A DNA stretch of 64,000 nt from Azospirillum canadense. Its GTDB lineage: Bacteria; Pseudomonadota; Alphaproteobacteria; Azospirillales; Azospirillaceae. Positions 24,540 through 33,517 of this stretch are shown here, in pieces (position 1 is the stretch's first letter; the number at the start of each line of letters is the position of its first letter). The notes under the pieces are model-generated. The model ran no database searches, had not been told where the DNA came from, and worked only from the letters and a program-made list of their open reading frames with translations. Position numbers and translations under genes: made by a program. The stretch covers positions 62,001-126,000 of the forward strand of contig NZ_JAOQNG010000004.1 of NCBI RefSeq assembly GCF_025961225.1. Direction: 5' to 3'.

Positions 24540-25177
24540 TGTCCCCTCCCCAGGGCCGCGGTGAAGACCGCCCAGCGTTCGTCGAACAGCCGCTGGAAGG
24601 GCGACGGGTCTTCGCCCAGGGGCCCGTCGCCGAGCCGAATGCGGTTGTTGACGCCTTCCAGCAGGTCCACGAGGACCCCGCAAACCCCGGCCGGGTCGCC
24701 GAGGTGGAGCGCGCCCGCCGCCTGCGCCGCCGCGGTGGCCTCGACCAGGGGCGCCAGCGCCTCCCCCGACCAAGCCGCCAGCCGTGCGCGCAGCGCGGGC
24801 GACAGGGCCGCTTCCGCGCTGACCGACAGGTAGAAGGCCGCGTAGTCGCGTGACGACCCGATCTCGACATAGCGCAGCGCAGCGCGCCGCAACGCCTCCA
24901 GCGGCCCCTCCGCCTCGGCGGCGGCCGAGGACAGAGATTGGCGGAAGCGGCCGATATCCCGCGCGACCACGGCGTCGAGCAGGGCCGCCTTGTTGGGGTA
25001 GCGGCGGTAGACCGTATGCTTCGACACGCCCAGTTCCAGGGCGATCTCCTCCACCGAACTGTTCGCGACGCCCTTCCGGCAGAAGACGGAGCGCGCGCCG
25101 TCCAGGACCTGCGCATCGATGGCCGCGGCCTGTTCGCGGGTCGGCCGTCCCCCCGGCTTGCGTGCGGCGGCTTCCAT
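24536..25177 (-). CDS. TetR/AcrR family regulator, probably of the ABC-F gene
   Basis: Regulator of 213 residues with a helix-turn-helix at about 15-62 (GARSVFCRKGVANSSVEEIALELGVSKHTVYRRY in the conserved part) and a helical ligand domain resembling the AefR-like C-terminal type. The chosen ATG follows AAGGAG; a longer frame reaching 25282 would read through the operator. It is divergent from the ABC-F gene, and the gap between them holds two strong palindromes, so it probably represses both promoters. Confidence 0.87.
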   Translation of the reverse strand: MEAAARKPGGRPTREQAAAIDAQVLDGARSVFCRKGVANSSVEEIALELGVSKHTVYRRYPNKAALLDAVVARDIGRFRQSLSSAAAEAEGPLEALRRAALRYVEIGSSRDYAAFYLSVSAEAALSPALRARLAAWSGEALAPLVEATAAAQAAGALHLGDPAGVCGVLVDLLEGVNNRIRLGDGPLGEDPSPFQRLFDERWAVFTAALGRGH

Positions 25178-25208
25178 GCATGCTCCTTTCGAAAGCGGAA
25201 CGGTCGAA

Positions 25209-25271
25209 AACGGCACGGTGCCGTTGCGTTTTTCGCCGGCCTCTGATATCAGCACGATACCGTGCTGATAT
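25209..25271. promoter_or_regulatory. two palindromic operators between tetR and abc-f
   Basis: The first palindrome is aacggcac-g-gtgccgtt (25209-25225). The second (25246-25271) has perfect 11-base arms, atatcagcacg and cgtgctgatat, around four central bases. Both lie in the gap shared by the divergent genes. The second ends about 10 bases before the first possible ABC-F start codon, a typical TetR repressor position. Confidence 0.75.
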
Positions 25272-25296
25272 TCACGTTTCAATGGGGTCCCCAGGC

Positions 25297-26895
25297 ATGG
25301 CGTCCATCACCCTGACCCGGCTCTCCTGGTCGGCGCCCGACAGCCGCCGCGTCCTGTCCGATCTCGACCTCGCCTTCGGGCGGGAGCGTACGGGGCTGGT
25401 CGGGCGCAACGGGACCGGCAAGACCACTCTGCTGAAGCTGATTGCCGGGGAGCTTCGTCCGCTCTCCGGCAGCGTTTCGGTGAACGGCACCCTCGGTGTC
25501 CTGAAGCAGGTGGTGCAACCAGGGGAGCGGGACACGGTGGCCGACCTGTTCGGCGCGACCGCCGCACTCGCCACCCTGCGCCGCGCCGAGGCCGGCCTTG
25601 CCGATGCCGACGAGCTGGCCGGGGCCGACTGGACGCTGGAGGAACGCATCGCGGCCGCGCTGGGGCGCGTCGGGCTGGACGCCCGGCCGGACACGCGGCT
25701 GGCGGCGCTGTCCGGCGGCCAGCGGACACGCGCCAGCCTCGCCGCGGCGGTCTTCACCGAGCCGGACGTCCTGCTGCTCGACGAGCCGACGAACAACCTC
25801 GACCGGGATGGGCGGGAGGCGGTGACGGCGCTGCTCGCGGGCTGGCGCGCCGGCGCCATCGTGGTCAGCCACGACCGCGCACTGCTCGACCGGATGGACG
25901 CCATCGTCGAGTTGACCTCGCTGGGGGCGGCGCGCTTCGGGGGCAACTGGACCCATTACCGGGAGCGCAAGGCGGCCGAACTGTCGGCGGCGCAGCAGGA
26001 CTTGGCTCACGCGGAGAAGACAGCGGCGGAGGTCGACCGCAGGGCGCAACGCGCGGCGGAGCGCAAGGACCGCCGCGACGCCGCCGGGGCGCGCAAGGGC
26101 GACCGCGGCGACCTGCCCCGCATCCTGCTGGGCGGCCGGAAGAGCCGCGCCGAGGCCAGCCGTGGCGATGCCGCCAAGCTGGCCGGTCGGCAGAGGGCGG
26201 AGGCCGGGGCGGCGGTGGAGGCCGCGCGGTCCCGCCTCGAAATCCTCCAGGATCTGTCGGTGGCGCTGCCGCCAACCGGGCTCCCGACAAACCGGACGGT
26301 GCTCCGGCTGGACGGCGTCACCGCTGGACACGACGTCGCCCGCCCGGTCATTCGCGACTTGTCCCTGACCATGGTCGGACCGGAGCGCATTGCTATCGTC
26401 GGGCCGAACGGGTCGGGCAAAACGACGCTGCTGAACCTGATCGCCGGCCGGATCCCGCCCATCCGGGGCACGGTGTCCGTCGCCGTGGGTTTCGCCATGC
26501 TCGACCAGCGCGTGGGCATCCTCGACCCCGTGGAGTCCATTCTCGACAATTTCCTGCGCCTCAATCCCGGTGCGAGCGAGAACGCCTGCCGGGCCACCCT
26601 CGCCCGCTTCCTGTTCCGGGCGGACGCCGCGCTTCAGCGGGTCGGCACGCTGAGCGGCGGGCAGACGCTGCGCGCCGGGCTCGCCTGCGCCCTGGGCGGG
26701 CCGCAGCCGCCGTCACTGCTCCTCCTCGACGAGCCGACCAATCATCTGGACGTGGAGTCGATCGAGGCCGTGGAGGCGGGACTGGCGTCCTACGACGGCG
26801 CGCTCCTGCTGGTAAGCCACGACGAGGCGTTCCTCGCCAACCTGGGGGTCGGCCGGCGCCTGGACCTCACCCCGTCCCCGGCGCAAAGCGCATAA
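25297..26895 (+). CDS. ABC-F family ATPase
   Basis: Cytoplasmic protein of 532 residues with two ATPase domains and no membrane segments, the ABC-F layout of ribosome-acting translation factors and antibiotic target-protection proteins. Domain 1 has Walker A GRNGTGKTT and signature LSGGQRTR with LLLDEPTNNLD. A charged linker rich in K/R/E follows (about residues 228-300). Domain 2 has GPNGSGKTT, LSGGQTLR and LLLDEPTNHLD. The start MASITLTRLSW is the usual family start; an ATG five codons earlier is possible. The linked TetR and operators suggest drug-inducible expression, but no resistance can be claimed. Confidence 0.88.
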   Translation: MASITLTRLSWSAPDSRRVLSDLDLAFGRERTGLVGRNGTGKTTLLKLIAGELRPLSGSVSVNGTLGVLKQVVQPGERDTVADLFGATAALATLRRAEAGLADADELAGADWTLEERIAAALGRVGLDARPDTRLAALSGGQRTRASLAAAVFTEPDVLLLDEPTNNLDRDGREAVTALLAGWRAGAIVVSHDRALLDRMDAIVELTSLGAARFGGNWTHYRERKAAELSAAQQDLAHAEKTAAEVDRRAQRAAERKDRRDAAGARKGDRGDLPRILLGGRKSRAEASRGDAAKLAGRQRAEAGAAVEAARSRLEILQDLSVALPPTGLPTNRTVLRLDGVTAGHDVARPVIRDLSLTMVGPERIAIVGPNGSGKTTLLNLIAGRIPPIRGTVSVAVGFAMLDQRVGILDPVESILDNFLRLNPGASENACRATLARFLFRADAALQRVGTLSGGQTLRAGLACALGGPQPPSLLLLDEPTNHLDVESIEAVEAGLASYDGALLLVSHDEAFLANLGVGRRLDLTPSPAQSA

Positions 26896-26947
26896 CCCCC
26901 ATTGGGAGAAGCGACGCGGCGCGCCACCGAGGAGACATTGTATCCCA

Positions 26948-26974
26948 CTGTATCCGGGCGGCCCGCCGATACAG
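26948..26974. promoter_or_regulatory. inverted repeat ctgtatc/gatacag
   Basis: Arms of 7 bases around a GC-rich 13-base centre, in the 168-base gap before the Tat-exported hydrolase. A second mirrored pair, tctcc/ggaga, lies at about 26986-27011. These could be operator or terminator elements; evidence is only the symmetry. Confidence 0.35.
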
Positions 26975-27063
26975 AGGCTTTCAAATCTCCGCCGCCCGAA
27001 CATGGTGGAGATACATCGGCATCGGAGTCTGTGGGTGTGGTTGATGCAGTCATGGAGGGATCG

Positions 27064-28152
27064 ATGGCAGAGAACAGCGTTGCGGGAAAAACCGTCACGG
27101 ACAGCGTGGACCGGGGACGGCGCCGGTTCATGAGCACGGCAGCCCTGGGCACGGCAGCCCTGGGCGTCGCGGCGGCCGGATTCGGCGTGACGGCCGCCCC
27201 GGCCTGGTCGGCGGAAACGGCGCCGCCCCGCCCGGCGGCGGGTGGCGGGGCAACAACCTTCAAGCCACTGAAACAGGTGAACGCCGGCCCGCTGAACGTC
27301 GGCTACGCCGAGGATGGCCCCGCCGACGGCCCGCCGGTGCTCCTGCTGCACGGCTGGCCCTACGACATCCACAGCTATGTGGAGGTGGCCCCCATCCTCG
27401 CGGCGGCGGGCTACCGGGTCATCATTCCCTACCTGCGGGGCTACGGCACGACGCGGTTTCTGTCGGACGACACGCGCCGGAACAGCCAGCAGGCGGCCAT
27501 CGCCGCCGACGCCATCGCCCTGATGGACGCCCTGAAAATCGACAAGGCGGTCGTCGCCGGCTACGACTGGGGCGCCCGCACCGCCAACATCATGGCCGCG
27601 CTCTGGCCGGAGCGCTGCAAGGCCATGGTTTCGGTGAGCGGCTACCTCATCGGCAGCCAGGAGCTGAACCGGATGCCGCTGCCGCCCAAGGCCGAGTTGC
27701 AGTGGTGGTATCAGTATTACTTCGCGACCGACCGCGGCCGGGACGGCTACGCCAAATACACGCGCGACTTCGTCCGCCTGATCTGGGAGCTGGCCTCGCC
27801 GAAATGGGCCTTCGACGACGCGACCTTCGCACGGTCGGCCCCCGCCTTCGACAATCCCGACCATGTCGCGATCTCGATCCACAACTACCGCTGGCGCCTC
27901 GGCCTGGCGGAGGGGGAGCCGCAGTACGACGCGCTGGAAAAGACGCTCGCCACCCTTCCGACGATCGCAGTGCCGACGATCACCATGGAAGGCGACGCGA
28001 ACGGCGCCCCGCACCCGGATCCCGCCGTCTACGCCAAGAAGTTCACCGGCCGCTACGAGCACCGGCTGATCACCGGCGGCATCGGCCACAACCTGCCGCA
28101 GGAGGCACCGCAGGCCTTCGCCCAGGCGGTGCTCGACGTCGCAAAGTTTTGA
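27064..28152 (+). CDS. Tat-exported alpha/beta hydrolase (epoxide-hydrolase-like)
   Basis: Periplasmic hydrolase of 362 residues. The Tat signal is RGRRRFMSTAALG (arginines 19-21) with a hydrophobic stretch to about residue 50. The catalytic domain has the oxyanion motif HGWP (96-99), an aspartate nucleophile D168 in AGYDWGA, and a C-terminal histidine in GGIGHNLPQEAP. An Asp nucleophile after HGWP points to the epoxide hydrolase/haloalkane dehalogenase group instead of serine esterases. The ATG at 27064 is right behind GGAGGGA. Two tandem 15-base units in the signal region duplicate TAALG. The substrate is unknown. Confidence 0.85.
   Translation: MAENSVAGKTVTDSVDRGRRRFMSTAALGTAALGVAAAGFGVTAAPAWSAETAPPRPAAGGGATTFKPLKQVNAGPLNVGYAEDGPADGPPVLLLHGWPYDIHSYVEVAPILAAAGYRVIIPYLRGYGTTRFLSDDTRRNSQQAAIAADAIALMDALKIDKAVVAGYDWGARTANIMAALWPERCKAMVSVSGYLIGSQELNRMPLPPKAELQWWYQYYFATDRGRDGYAKYTRDFVRLIWELASPKWAFDDATFARSAPAFDNPDHVAISIHNYRWRLGLAEGEPQYDALEKTLATLPTIAVPTITMEGDANGAPHPDPAVYAKKFTGRYEHRLITGGIGHNLPQEAPQAFAQAVLDVAKF
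27134..27163 (+). repeat. 15-bp tandem duplication inside the Tat signal
   Basis: The unit gcacggcagccctgg occurs twice in a row, in frame, lengthening the hydrophobic part of the signal peptide by five residues. Confidence 0.8.
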
Positions 28153-28297
28153 CCGCCGCGCCCCAAGGCACTGAAGGAGGTCTCGCACCACTCGCACCAA
28201 ACGGAAGGCATCGCCGCTCGCCAGCGTCGGGTTGCTCGGCTATAAATCGGAGGTTGGTTAAGGCGTCTTAACGCCCCTGCGAAGAAGGGTGACTCCC

Positions 28298-31200
28298 ATG
28301 GCCCGGCTGCTGGCGCTCCTCCTCGTTCTCTGTGTCGTCGTCGCGAGCCCGCCGGTGCGGGCGGAGTATGTGCCGCCGGGCCTCGGCAACGAGGCCTCGG
28401 CCTACGCGCAGTCCCTGCGCGCCAAGGCGCCGCCTCAGCCGAACGCGCAGCAGCGGGCCGACGCGCTGAAGCAGGCCCGCGCCGGACTCCAGCAGGGCAA
28501 CGGCGCCGCGGCCGTGCCGAAGTTCGAGCAGGCGATCACGCTGGGCGCCATGAGCCCGTCGGTGTGGCTGGAACTCAGCAACGCCTGGATGGCCCAGCCG
28601 ACGCCAAACAAGGAGCGGGCGCTCCAGGCCGCCCGCCTCGCCTACACTGCCGAGGGCGGCAAGGACGAGGACCGCGTCGCCGCCCAGTGGCGGATGGCCG
28701 ACCTGCTGGAGGGACCCTTCGGCAAGCCGGACGAGGCGGTGAAGGTGCTGCGCGACGTCCAGGCGATGGCGCCGAAACTGGACAAGGCCCTGCTCGACGC
28801 CCGCGCGCCGGGGCTGGACGGGCGGCTGCTGGCGCTCCGCCAGCAGGTCGGCCTGTCGCTGCGCGCCGTCCGCGTCAACCCGGAGGACGAGGCCCCGCGG
28901 GTCTGTTTCAGCTTCTCCGACGCGCTGAGCACCAAGCGCGGCCTGCGCTTCGACGATTTCCTGCGGATCGAGCCGCCGACCCGCGTGGCGGTGGAAACGC
29001 GCGACCACGACCTCTGCCTGCGCGGCTTCACCCACGGCAACGGCTACACGGTCACGCTGCGCCAGGGTCTGCCCGGCGAGGACGGCGTGCTGCTGAAATC
29101 GGACGAGACGCAGCGCGTGCGCGTCCCCGACCGGCCGGCCATGGCCGCGTTCCGCGGTAACGCCTTCATCCTGCCGCGCAGCGGGGCGGACGGCATCCCG
29201 GTGGTGAGCGTCAACGCCGACAAGCTGAACGTCGCGGTCTACCGCATCGCCGACCGCAACCTCGTCCCCGGATCGCAGGACGGGCGCCTGTTCACCCCGC
29301 TGTCCGGAAGCGCCGCCGAGGTGCTGGCCGACCAGCGCGGAGAGCTGGTGTGGAAAGGCACGCTGGAAACGAAAGGCGAGCGCAATAAGGAGACCACGAC
29401 GGCCCTGCCCTTCCGCCAAGCGGCGGGCGAGGCGCCGAAGCCCGGCCTCTACGCCGTCACCGCCGAACCGGCGGACGTGGAGCCGGCGGAGGACTGGTCC
29501 GACCTCGCCACCCAGTGGGTGGTGGTGTCGGACATCGGCCTGACCAGCCTGCGCGGCGCGGACGGGATCACGGTCTTCGCCCGCTCCTACGGCACCGCCA
29601 AGCCGATGCCGGGGGTGGAGGTGGCTCTGGTCGCCCGCAACAACGCGGAGCTGGCGCGCGTCACCACCGACGCGATGGGCCGCGCGACCTTCCCGCCCGG
29701 CATCGTGCGCAGCCGCGGCGGCAACATGCCGGAGATGGCCATGGCCTACGCCGGCGGCGACTTCGCCATGCTGGACCTGACCAGCGCCGCCTTCGACCTG
29801 TCCGACCGTGGGGTCGGCGGGCGGGCGGCGCCGGGGCCGATGGATGCCTTCGTCTACACCGACCGCGGCGTCTACCGGCAGGGCGAGACGGTCAACCTCG
29901 GCATCCTGCTGCGCGACGACCGGACGGACGCGGTAGAAAATTTCCCGCTGACCGTCAAGGTGCTGCGGCCGAGCGGGACCGAATACTATTCCGGCCAAGC
30001 CCCCGCCCACCCCGCGGGCGGCTTCTTCCTGCCGCTGGCGCTGTCGAAGACCGCGCCGCTCGGCGGCTGGCAGGTGCTGGTCTACAGCGACCCGAAGGGG
30101 GAGCCGGTCGGGCGCGCCAACTTCCAGGTCGAGGATTTCGTGCCGCTGAAGCTGGCGCTCGACGTCGCCGCCTCGGCCCCCGTCCTGACCGTCGGGCGGC
30201 CCTTCGAGGTGGTGGCGAGTGGCCGCTTCCTCTACGGCCCGCCGGCCGCCGGGCTCGACGGCACCGCCGAGGTGGCGCTCCAGCCCGACCCGATGCCCTA
30301 CCCTGCCTTCAAGGACTACTGCTTTGGCCTCGCCCAGGAGACGGTGAACAGCCGGCTGGAGACGCTGGAGTTCCCGACGACCGACGCGGAAGGCAAGTCC
30401 CACATCGCGGTTGCGCTGCCCGGCCTGCCGGACACCACCCGCCCCCTGCGCGCCGACATCCACGTGACCCTGGCGGAGCCCGGCGGACGGCCGGCGCGCG
30501 CGTCGGTGACCGTGCCGGTGCGCAGCGCCTCCTACGCCATCGGCCTGCGTCCGCAGTTCCGCGACGGCCACATCGGGGAGGGGCAGGAGGCCCTGTTCGA
30601 CCTCGTCGCCGTGGCCCCCGACGGCACGGCGCTGGCCAAGCAGAACCTAAGTTGGGAACTGGTGGAGGAGCGTGTCACCTTCCAATGGTACCGGCAGGGC
30701 GGGCGCGTCAGCTACACGGCCGTCACCCGCGACGTGCCGATCACGTCGGGCACGGTCAGCGTCGCGGCGGACAAGCCGGCGGTGCTGTCGCTCGGCAAGC
30801 GCGACTTCGGCCGCTACCGGCTGGAGGTGACGGACAAGGCGGCGCGCGTCGCCAGCTCCATCCGCTTCGCCTCGGGCTGGCAGACCGCCGAGGACAACGC
30901 CGGCACGCCGGACAAGCTGGAGGTCACCGCCGACAAGCCGGCCTACGCGCCGGGCGAGACGGCGCGGCTGAAGATCACCCCGCCCTTCGCGGGGGAGGTC
31001 CTGCTGACCGTCGCCACCGACCGGCTGTTCGACGTCCGCACCCTGTCGGTCCCGGCCGGGGGCTCGACCGTCGAGGTCAAGATCGACCCGGCTTGGGGTC
31101 CTGGCGCCTACGTCACCGCCACCGCCTACCGCCCGCCGGTCAAGGGGCGGGAGCGGCAGCCGGTGCGCGCCATCGGGCTCGCTTGGCTCGGTATCGACCC

Positions 31201-33517
31201 GGCCGCGCGCACGCTGACCGTGGCGCTCGACGCACCCGCTGTGATCACGCCGCGTGGGCCGGTCGAGGTCGGAGTGAAGGTCGCCGCCGCGGCGGGGACG
31301 CCGGACGACACCTACGTCACGCTGGCCGCGGTGGACGAGGGCATCCTGCGCCTGACCGACTTCGCCAGCCCGCAGCCGGGCAAGCATTTCTTCGGCAAGC
31401 GGATGCTGGGGCTCGACATCCGCGACGACTACGGCCGGCTGATCGACGCGCTGGATGGTCCCTTCGGCGCGCTACGCCAGGGCGGCGATTCCAGCGGGGC
31501 CGGGCTGCCGGTGGTGCCCTTCACAGTGGTGTCGCTGTTCCAGGGACCGATCAAGGTCGGCGCCGACGGCACCGCCCGCGTCCGCCTGGACATCCCCGAC
31601 TTCAATGGGGAGTTGCGCCTGATGGCCGTCGCCTTCAGCCGCAGCCGGGTCGGCTCCGCCGCGCAAGCCCTGACGGTCCGCGACCCGCTGGTGGCCGATG
31701 CCATCACGCCCCGCTTCCTCGCCCCCGGCGACGAGAGCCGCGTCACCCTGAACCTCCACAACGTGGAGGGGACGGAGGGCCCCTACGCAGTCAACGTCGA
31801 GGGCCGCGACGCCGTGGCGGTGGAAGGCGGCCAGCAGTCCGTCCCGCTGGCGAAGGGGGAGCGAAAGACGCTGGTTCTTCCGCTGAAGGGCGTCACCGCC
31901 GGCATCGGCCACATCGCGGTGACGGTGACCGGGCCGGATGGGCGGACGCTGTCGCACGACACCGGCATCACCGTGCGGCCGGCCCGCCCGGTGGAGACGC
32001 AGTTCACCACCAGCCAGCTGGCGCCGGGTGAGCAGGTGCGCATCGACGGAGTGTCGCTCGCGAACTTCGTGCCGGGGACCGGCGGCCTGTCGGTCAGCTT
32101 CAGCACGGCGCCGCCCTTCGACGTGGCGGGCATCCTGCGGGCGCTGGACCGCTACCCCTTCGGCTGTTCGGAGCAGACCATCAGCCGTGCCCTGCCCCTA
32201 CTGGCGGTGCGCGACGTGGAGCTGGCTTTGGGCACCGACCGCAAGCCCGACGACGGTCTGGAATCGCGCATCCAGCAGGCGGTGGCCCGCACGCTGGACC
32301 GCCAGCGCTTCGACGGCAGCTTCGGCCTGTGGAGCGCCTATGGCGATTCGGACGCTTGGCTGACCGCCTACGCGACGGAGTTCCTGATCCGCGCGCGTCA
32401 GAAGGGCAATCCCGTCCCCGACAAGCCCCTGGCCGATGCGCTCGCCTGGCTGCGCCAGCGCGCCGTTGCCAGCGCCGGCGGGCCCGAGGACTTGGCGGCG
32501 CGCGCCTACGCCCTGCACGTCCTGGCGCTGGGCGGCATTTCCCTGCCGGGGCCGGCGCGCTACCTGCACGACACGGCGCTGGAGCAGCTGCCGACCCCGC
32601 TCGCCAAGGGGCAGCTGGGCGCGGCGCTGGCCCGCATGGGCGACGCGGAGCGGGCGAACAGCGCCTTCGATTCCGCGGTCGCCCGGCTGGCGCGCAACGA
32701 GTGGCACGCCGACTACGGCTCCACCACCCGCGATGCGGCGGCGCTGATCGCGATCGCCGCGGAGGTCAACATGCTGGGCAACCGCCTGCCGGCGTTGCTC
32801 GACCGGCTGCCGGCCTCGGCTACCGCGGCGAACCGGACCAACACGCAGGAGAAGGCCTGGGCGGTGCTGGCCGCCGACGCGCTGCTGCGCGGCAGCCCCG
32901 GCCCGGTGGAGCTGGCCCTGCCCGGCGGCGTGAAGCGTACGGGCGCGCGGGTCGACCTGACGCCGACCGCCGCGCAACTTGCCGGTGGCCTGCCGGTCGG
33001 CAACGCCGGCAAGGCGGCGGTCTGGCAGGCGGTGTCGCTGTCCGGCGTGCCCACCGCCCCGGCCCTGGCGGCGCGCGAGGGGCTGCGCATCAAGCGCAAC
33101 TTCTTCCACAAGGACGGCAGCCCGGTGAACCTGGACGACATCCACCAGAACGACGTGTTCCTGGTGGTGCTGGAGGGCGAGTCGACGACCAAGCTGTTCC
33201 ACCAGCTCGCTGTGACCCACCCGCTGCCCGCCGGCTGGGAGATCGAGAACCCCCGCTTCGGCGCCGGGGGCACCAGCGACTTCGAGTGGCTGACCGACCT
33301 GTCCGTCCCCAACAGCTTTGAGTCGCGCGACGACCGCTTCACTGCCGCGGTCGACATCGCGGAGGAGGGTCCGCAGACCTTCAAGCTGGCCTTCCTGGTG
33401 CGCGCGGTGACGCCAGGAAGCTACGAATTGCCCGGCGCCTCGGTCGAGGACATGTACAAGCCCCGCTTCTTCGCCCGCCAAGCCGCCGGGCGGATCGCGG
33501 TAAAGCCGGCGATGTGA
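28298..33517 (+). CDS. bacterial alpha-2-macroglobulin (YfhM-like)
   Basis: Very large periplasmic protein of 1739 residues that traps foreign proteases. A signal peptide covers residues 1-23 (LLALLLVLCVVVASPPVRAEY) without a lipobox cysteine. Macroglobulin-like beta domains fill most of the chain (for example DAFVYTDRGVYRQGETVNLG, the MG3/MG4-type entry). The reactive thioester motif is C1290-SEQ (GCSEQ, Gln 1293), followed by the alpha-helical thioester domain (LDRQRFDGSFGLWS). The ATG has GAAGAAGG 9 bases upstream; a GTG three codons earlier lies too close to it. It is coupled to pbpC, the standard partner, which repairs peptidoglycan when a protease attacks. Confidence 0.93.
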   Translation: MARLLALLLVLCVVVASPPVRAEYVPPGLGNEASAYAQSLRAKAPPQPNAQQRADALKQARAGLQQGNGAAAVPKFEQAITLGAMSPSVWLELSNAWMAQPTPNKERALQAARLAYTAEGGKDEDRVAAQWRMADLLEGPFGKPDEAVKVLRDVQAMAPKLDKALLDARAPGLDGRLLALRQQVGLSLRAVRVNPEDEAPRVCFSFSDALSTKRGLRFDDFLRIEPPTRVAVETRDHDLCLRGFTHGNGYTVTLRQGLPGEDGVLLKSDETQRVRVPDRPAMAAFRGNAFILPRSGADGIPVVSVNADKLNVAVYRIADRNLVPGSQDGRLFTPLSGSAAEVLADQRGELVWKGTLETKGERNKETTTALPFRQAAGEAPKPGLYAVTAEPADVEPAEDWSDLATQWVVVSDIGLTSLRGADGITVFARSYGTAKPMPGVEVALVARNNAELARVTTDAMGRATFPPGIVRSRGGNMPEMAMAYAGGDFAMLDLTSAAFDLSDRGVGGRAAPGPMDAFVYTDRGVYRQGETVNLGILLRDDRTDAVENFPLTVKVLRPSGTEYYSGQAPAHPAGGFFLPLALSKTAPLGGWQVLVYSDPKGEPVGRANFQVEDFVPLKLALDVAASAPVLTVGRPFEVVASGRFLYGPPAAGLDGTAEVALQPDPMPYPAFKDYCFGLAQETVNSRLETLEFPTTDAEGKSHIAVALPGLPDTTRPLRADIHVTLAEPGGRPARASVTVPVRSASYAIGLRPQFRDGHIGEGQEALFDLVAVAPDGTALAKQNLSWELVEERVTFQWYRQGGRVSYTAVTRDVPITSGTVSVAADKPAVLSLGKRDFGRYRLEVTDKAARVASSIRFASGWQTAEDNAGTPDKLEVTADKPAYAPGETARLKITPPFAGEVLLTVATDRLFDVRTLSVPAGGSTVEVKIDPAWGPGAYVTATAYRPPVKGRERQPVRAIGLAWLGIDPAARTLTVALDAPAVITPRGPVEVGVKVAAAAGTPDDTYVTLAAVDEGILRLTDFASPQPGKHFFGKRMLGLDIRDDYGRLIDALDGPFGALRQGGDSSGAGLPVVPFTVVSLFQGPIKVGADGTARVRLDIPDFNGELRLMAVAFSRSRVGSAAQALTVRDPLVADAITPRFLAPGDESRVTLNLHNVEGTEGPYAVNVEGRDAVAVEGGQQSVPLAKGERKTLVLPLKGVTAGIGHIAVTVTGPDGRTLSHDTGITVRPARPVETQFTTSQLAPGEQVRIDGVSLANFVPGTGGLSVSFSTAPPFDVAGILRALDRYPFGCSEQTISRALPLLAVRDVELALGTDRKPDDGLESRIQQAVARTLDRQRFDGSFGLWSAYGDSDAWLTAYATEFLIRARQKGNPVPDKPLADALAWLRQRAVASAGGPEDLAARAYALHVLALGGISLPGPARYLHDTALEQLPTPLAKGQLGAALARMGDAERANSAFDSAVARLARNEWHADYGSTTRDAAALIAIAAEVNMLGNRLPALLDRLPASATAANRTNTQEKAWAVLAADALLRGSPGPVELALPGGVKRTGARVDLTPTAAQLAGGLPVGNAGKAAVWQAVSLSGVPTAPALAAREGLRIKRNFFHKDGSPVNLDDIHQNDVFLVVLEGESTTKLFHQLAVTHPLPAGWEIENPRFGAGGTSDFEWLTDLSVPNSFESRDDRFTAAVDIAEEGPQTFKLAFLVRAVTPGSYELPGASVEDMYKPRFFARQAAGRIAVKPAM

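Noticed and set aside
28289..28297. GTG start three codons before the macroglobulin ATG
   Set aside because: The ribosome site GAAGAAGG touches this GTG, leaving no spacing; the ATG at 28298 has the proper distance.
29515..32031. 838-codon second frame inside the macroglobulin gene
   Set aside because: Arg/Gly-rich shadow frame on the same strand; the alpha-2-macroglobulin frame is continuous and carries the thioester motif.
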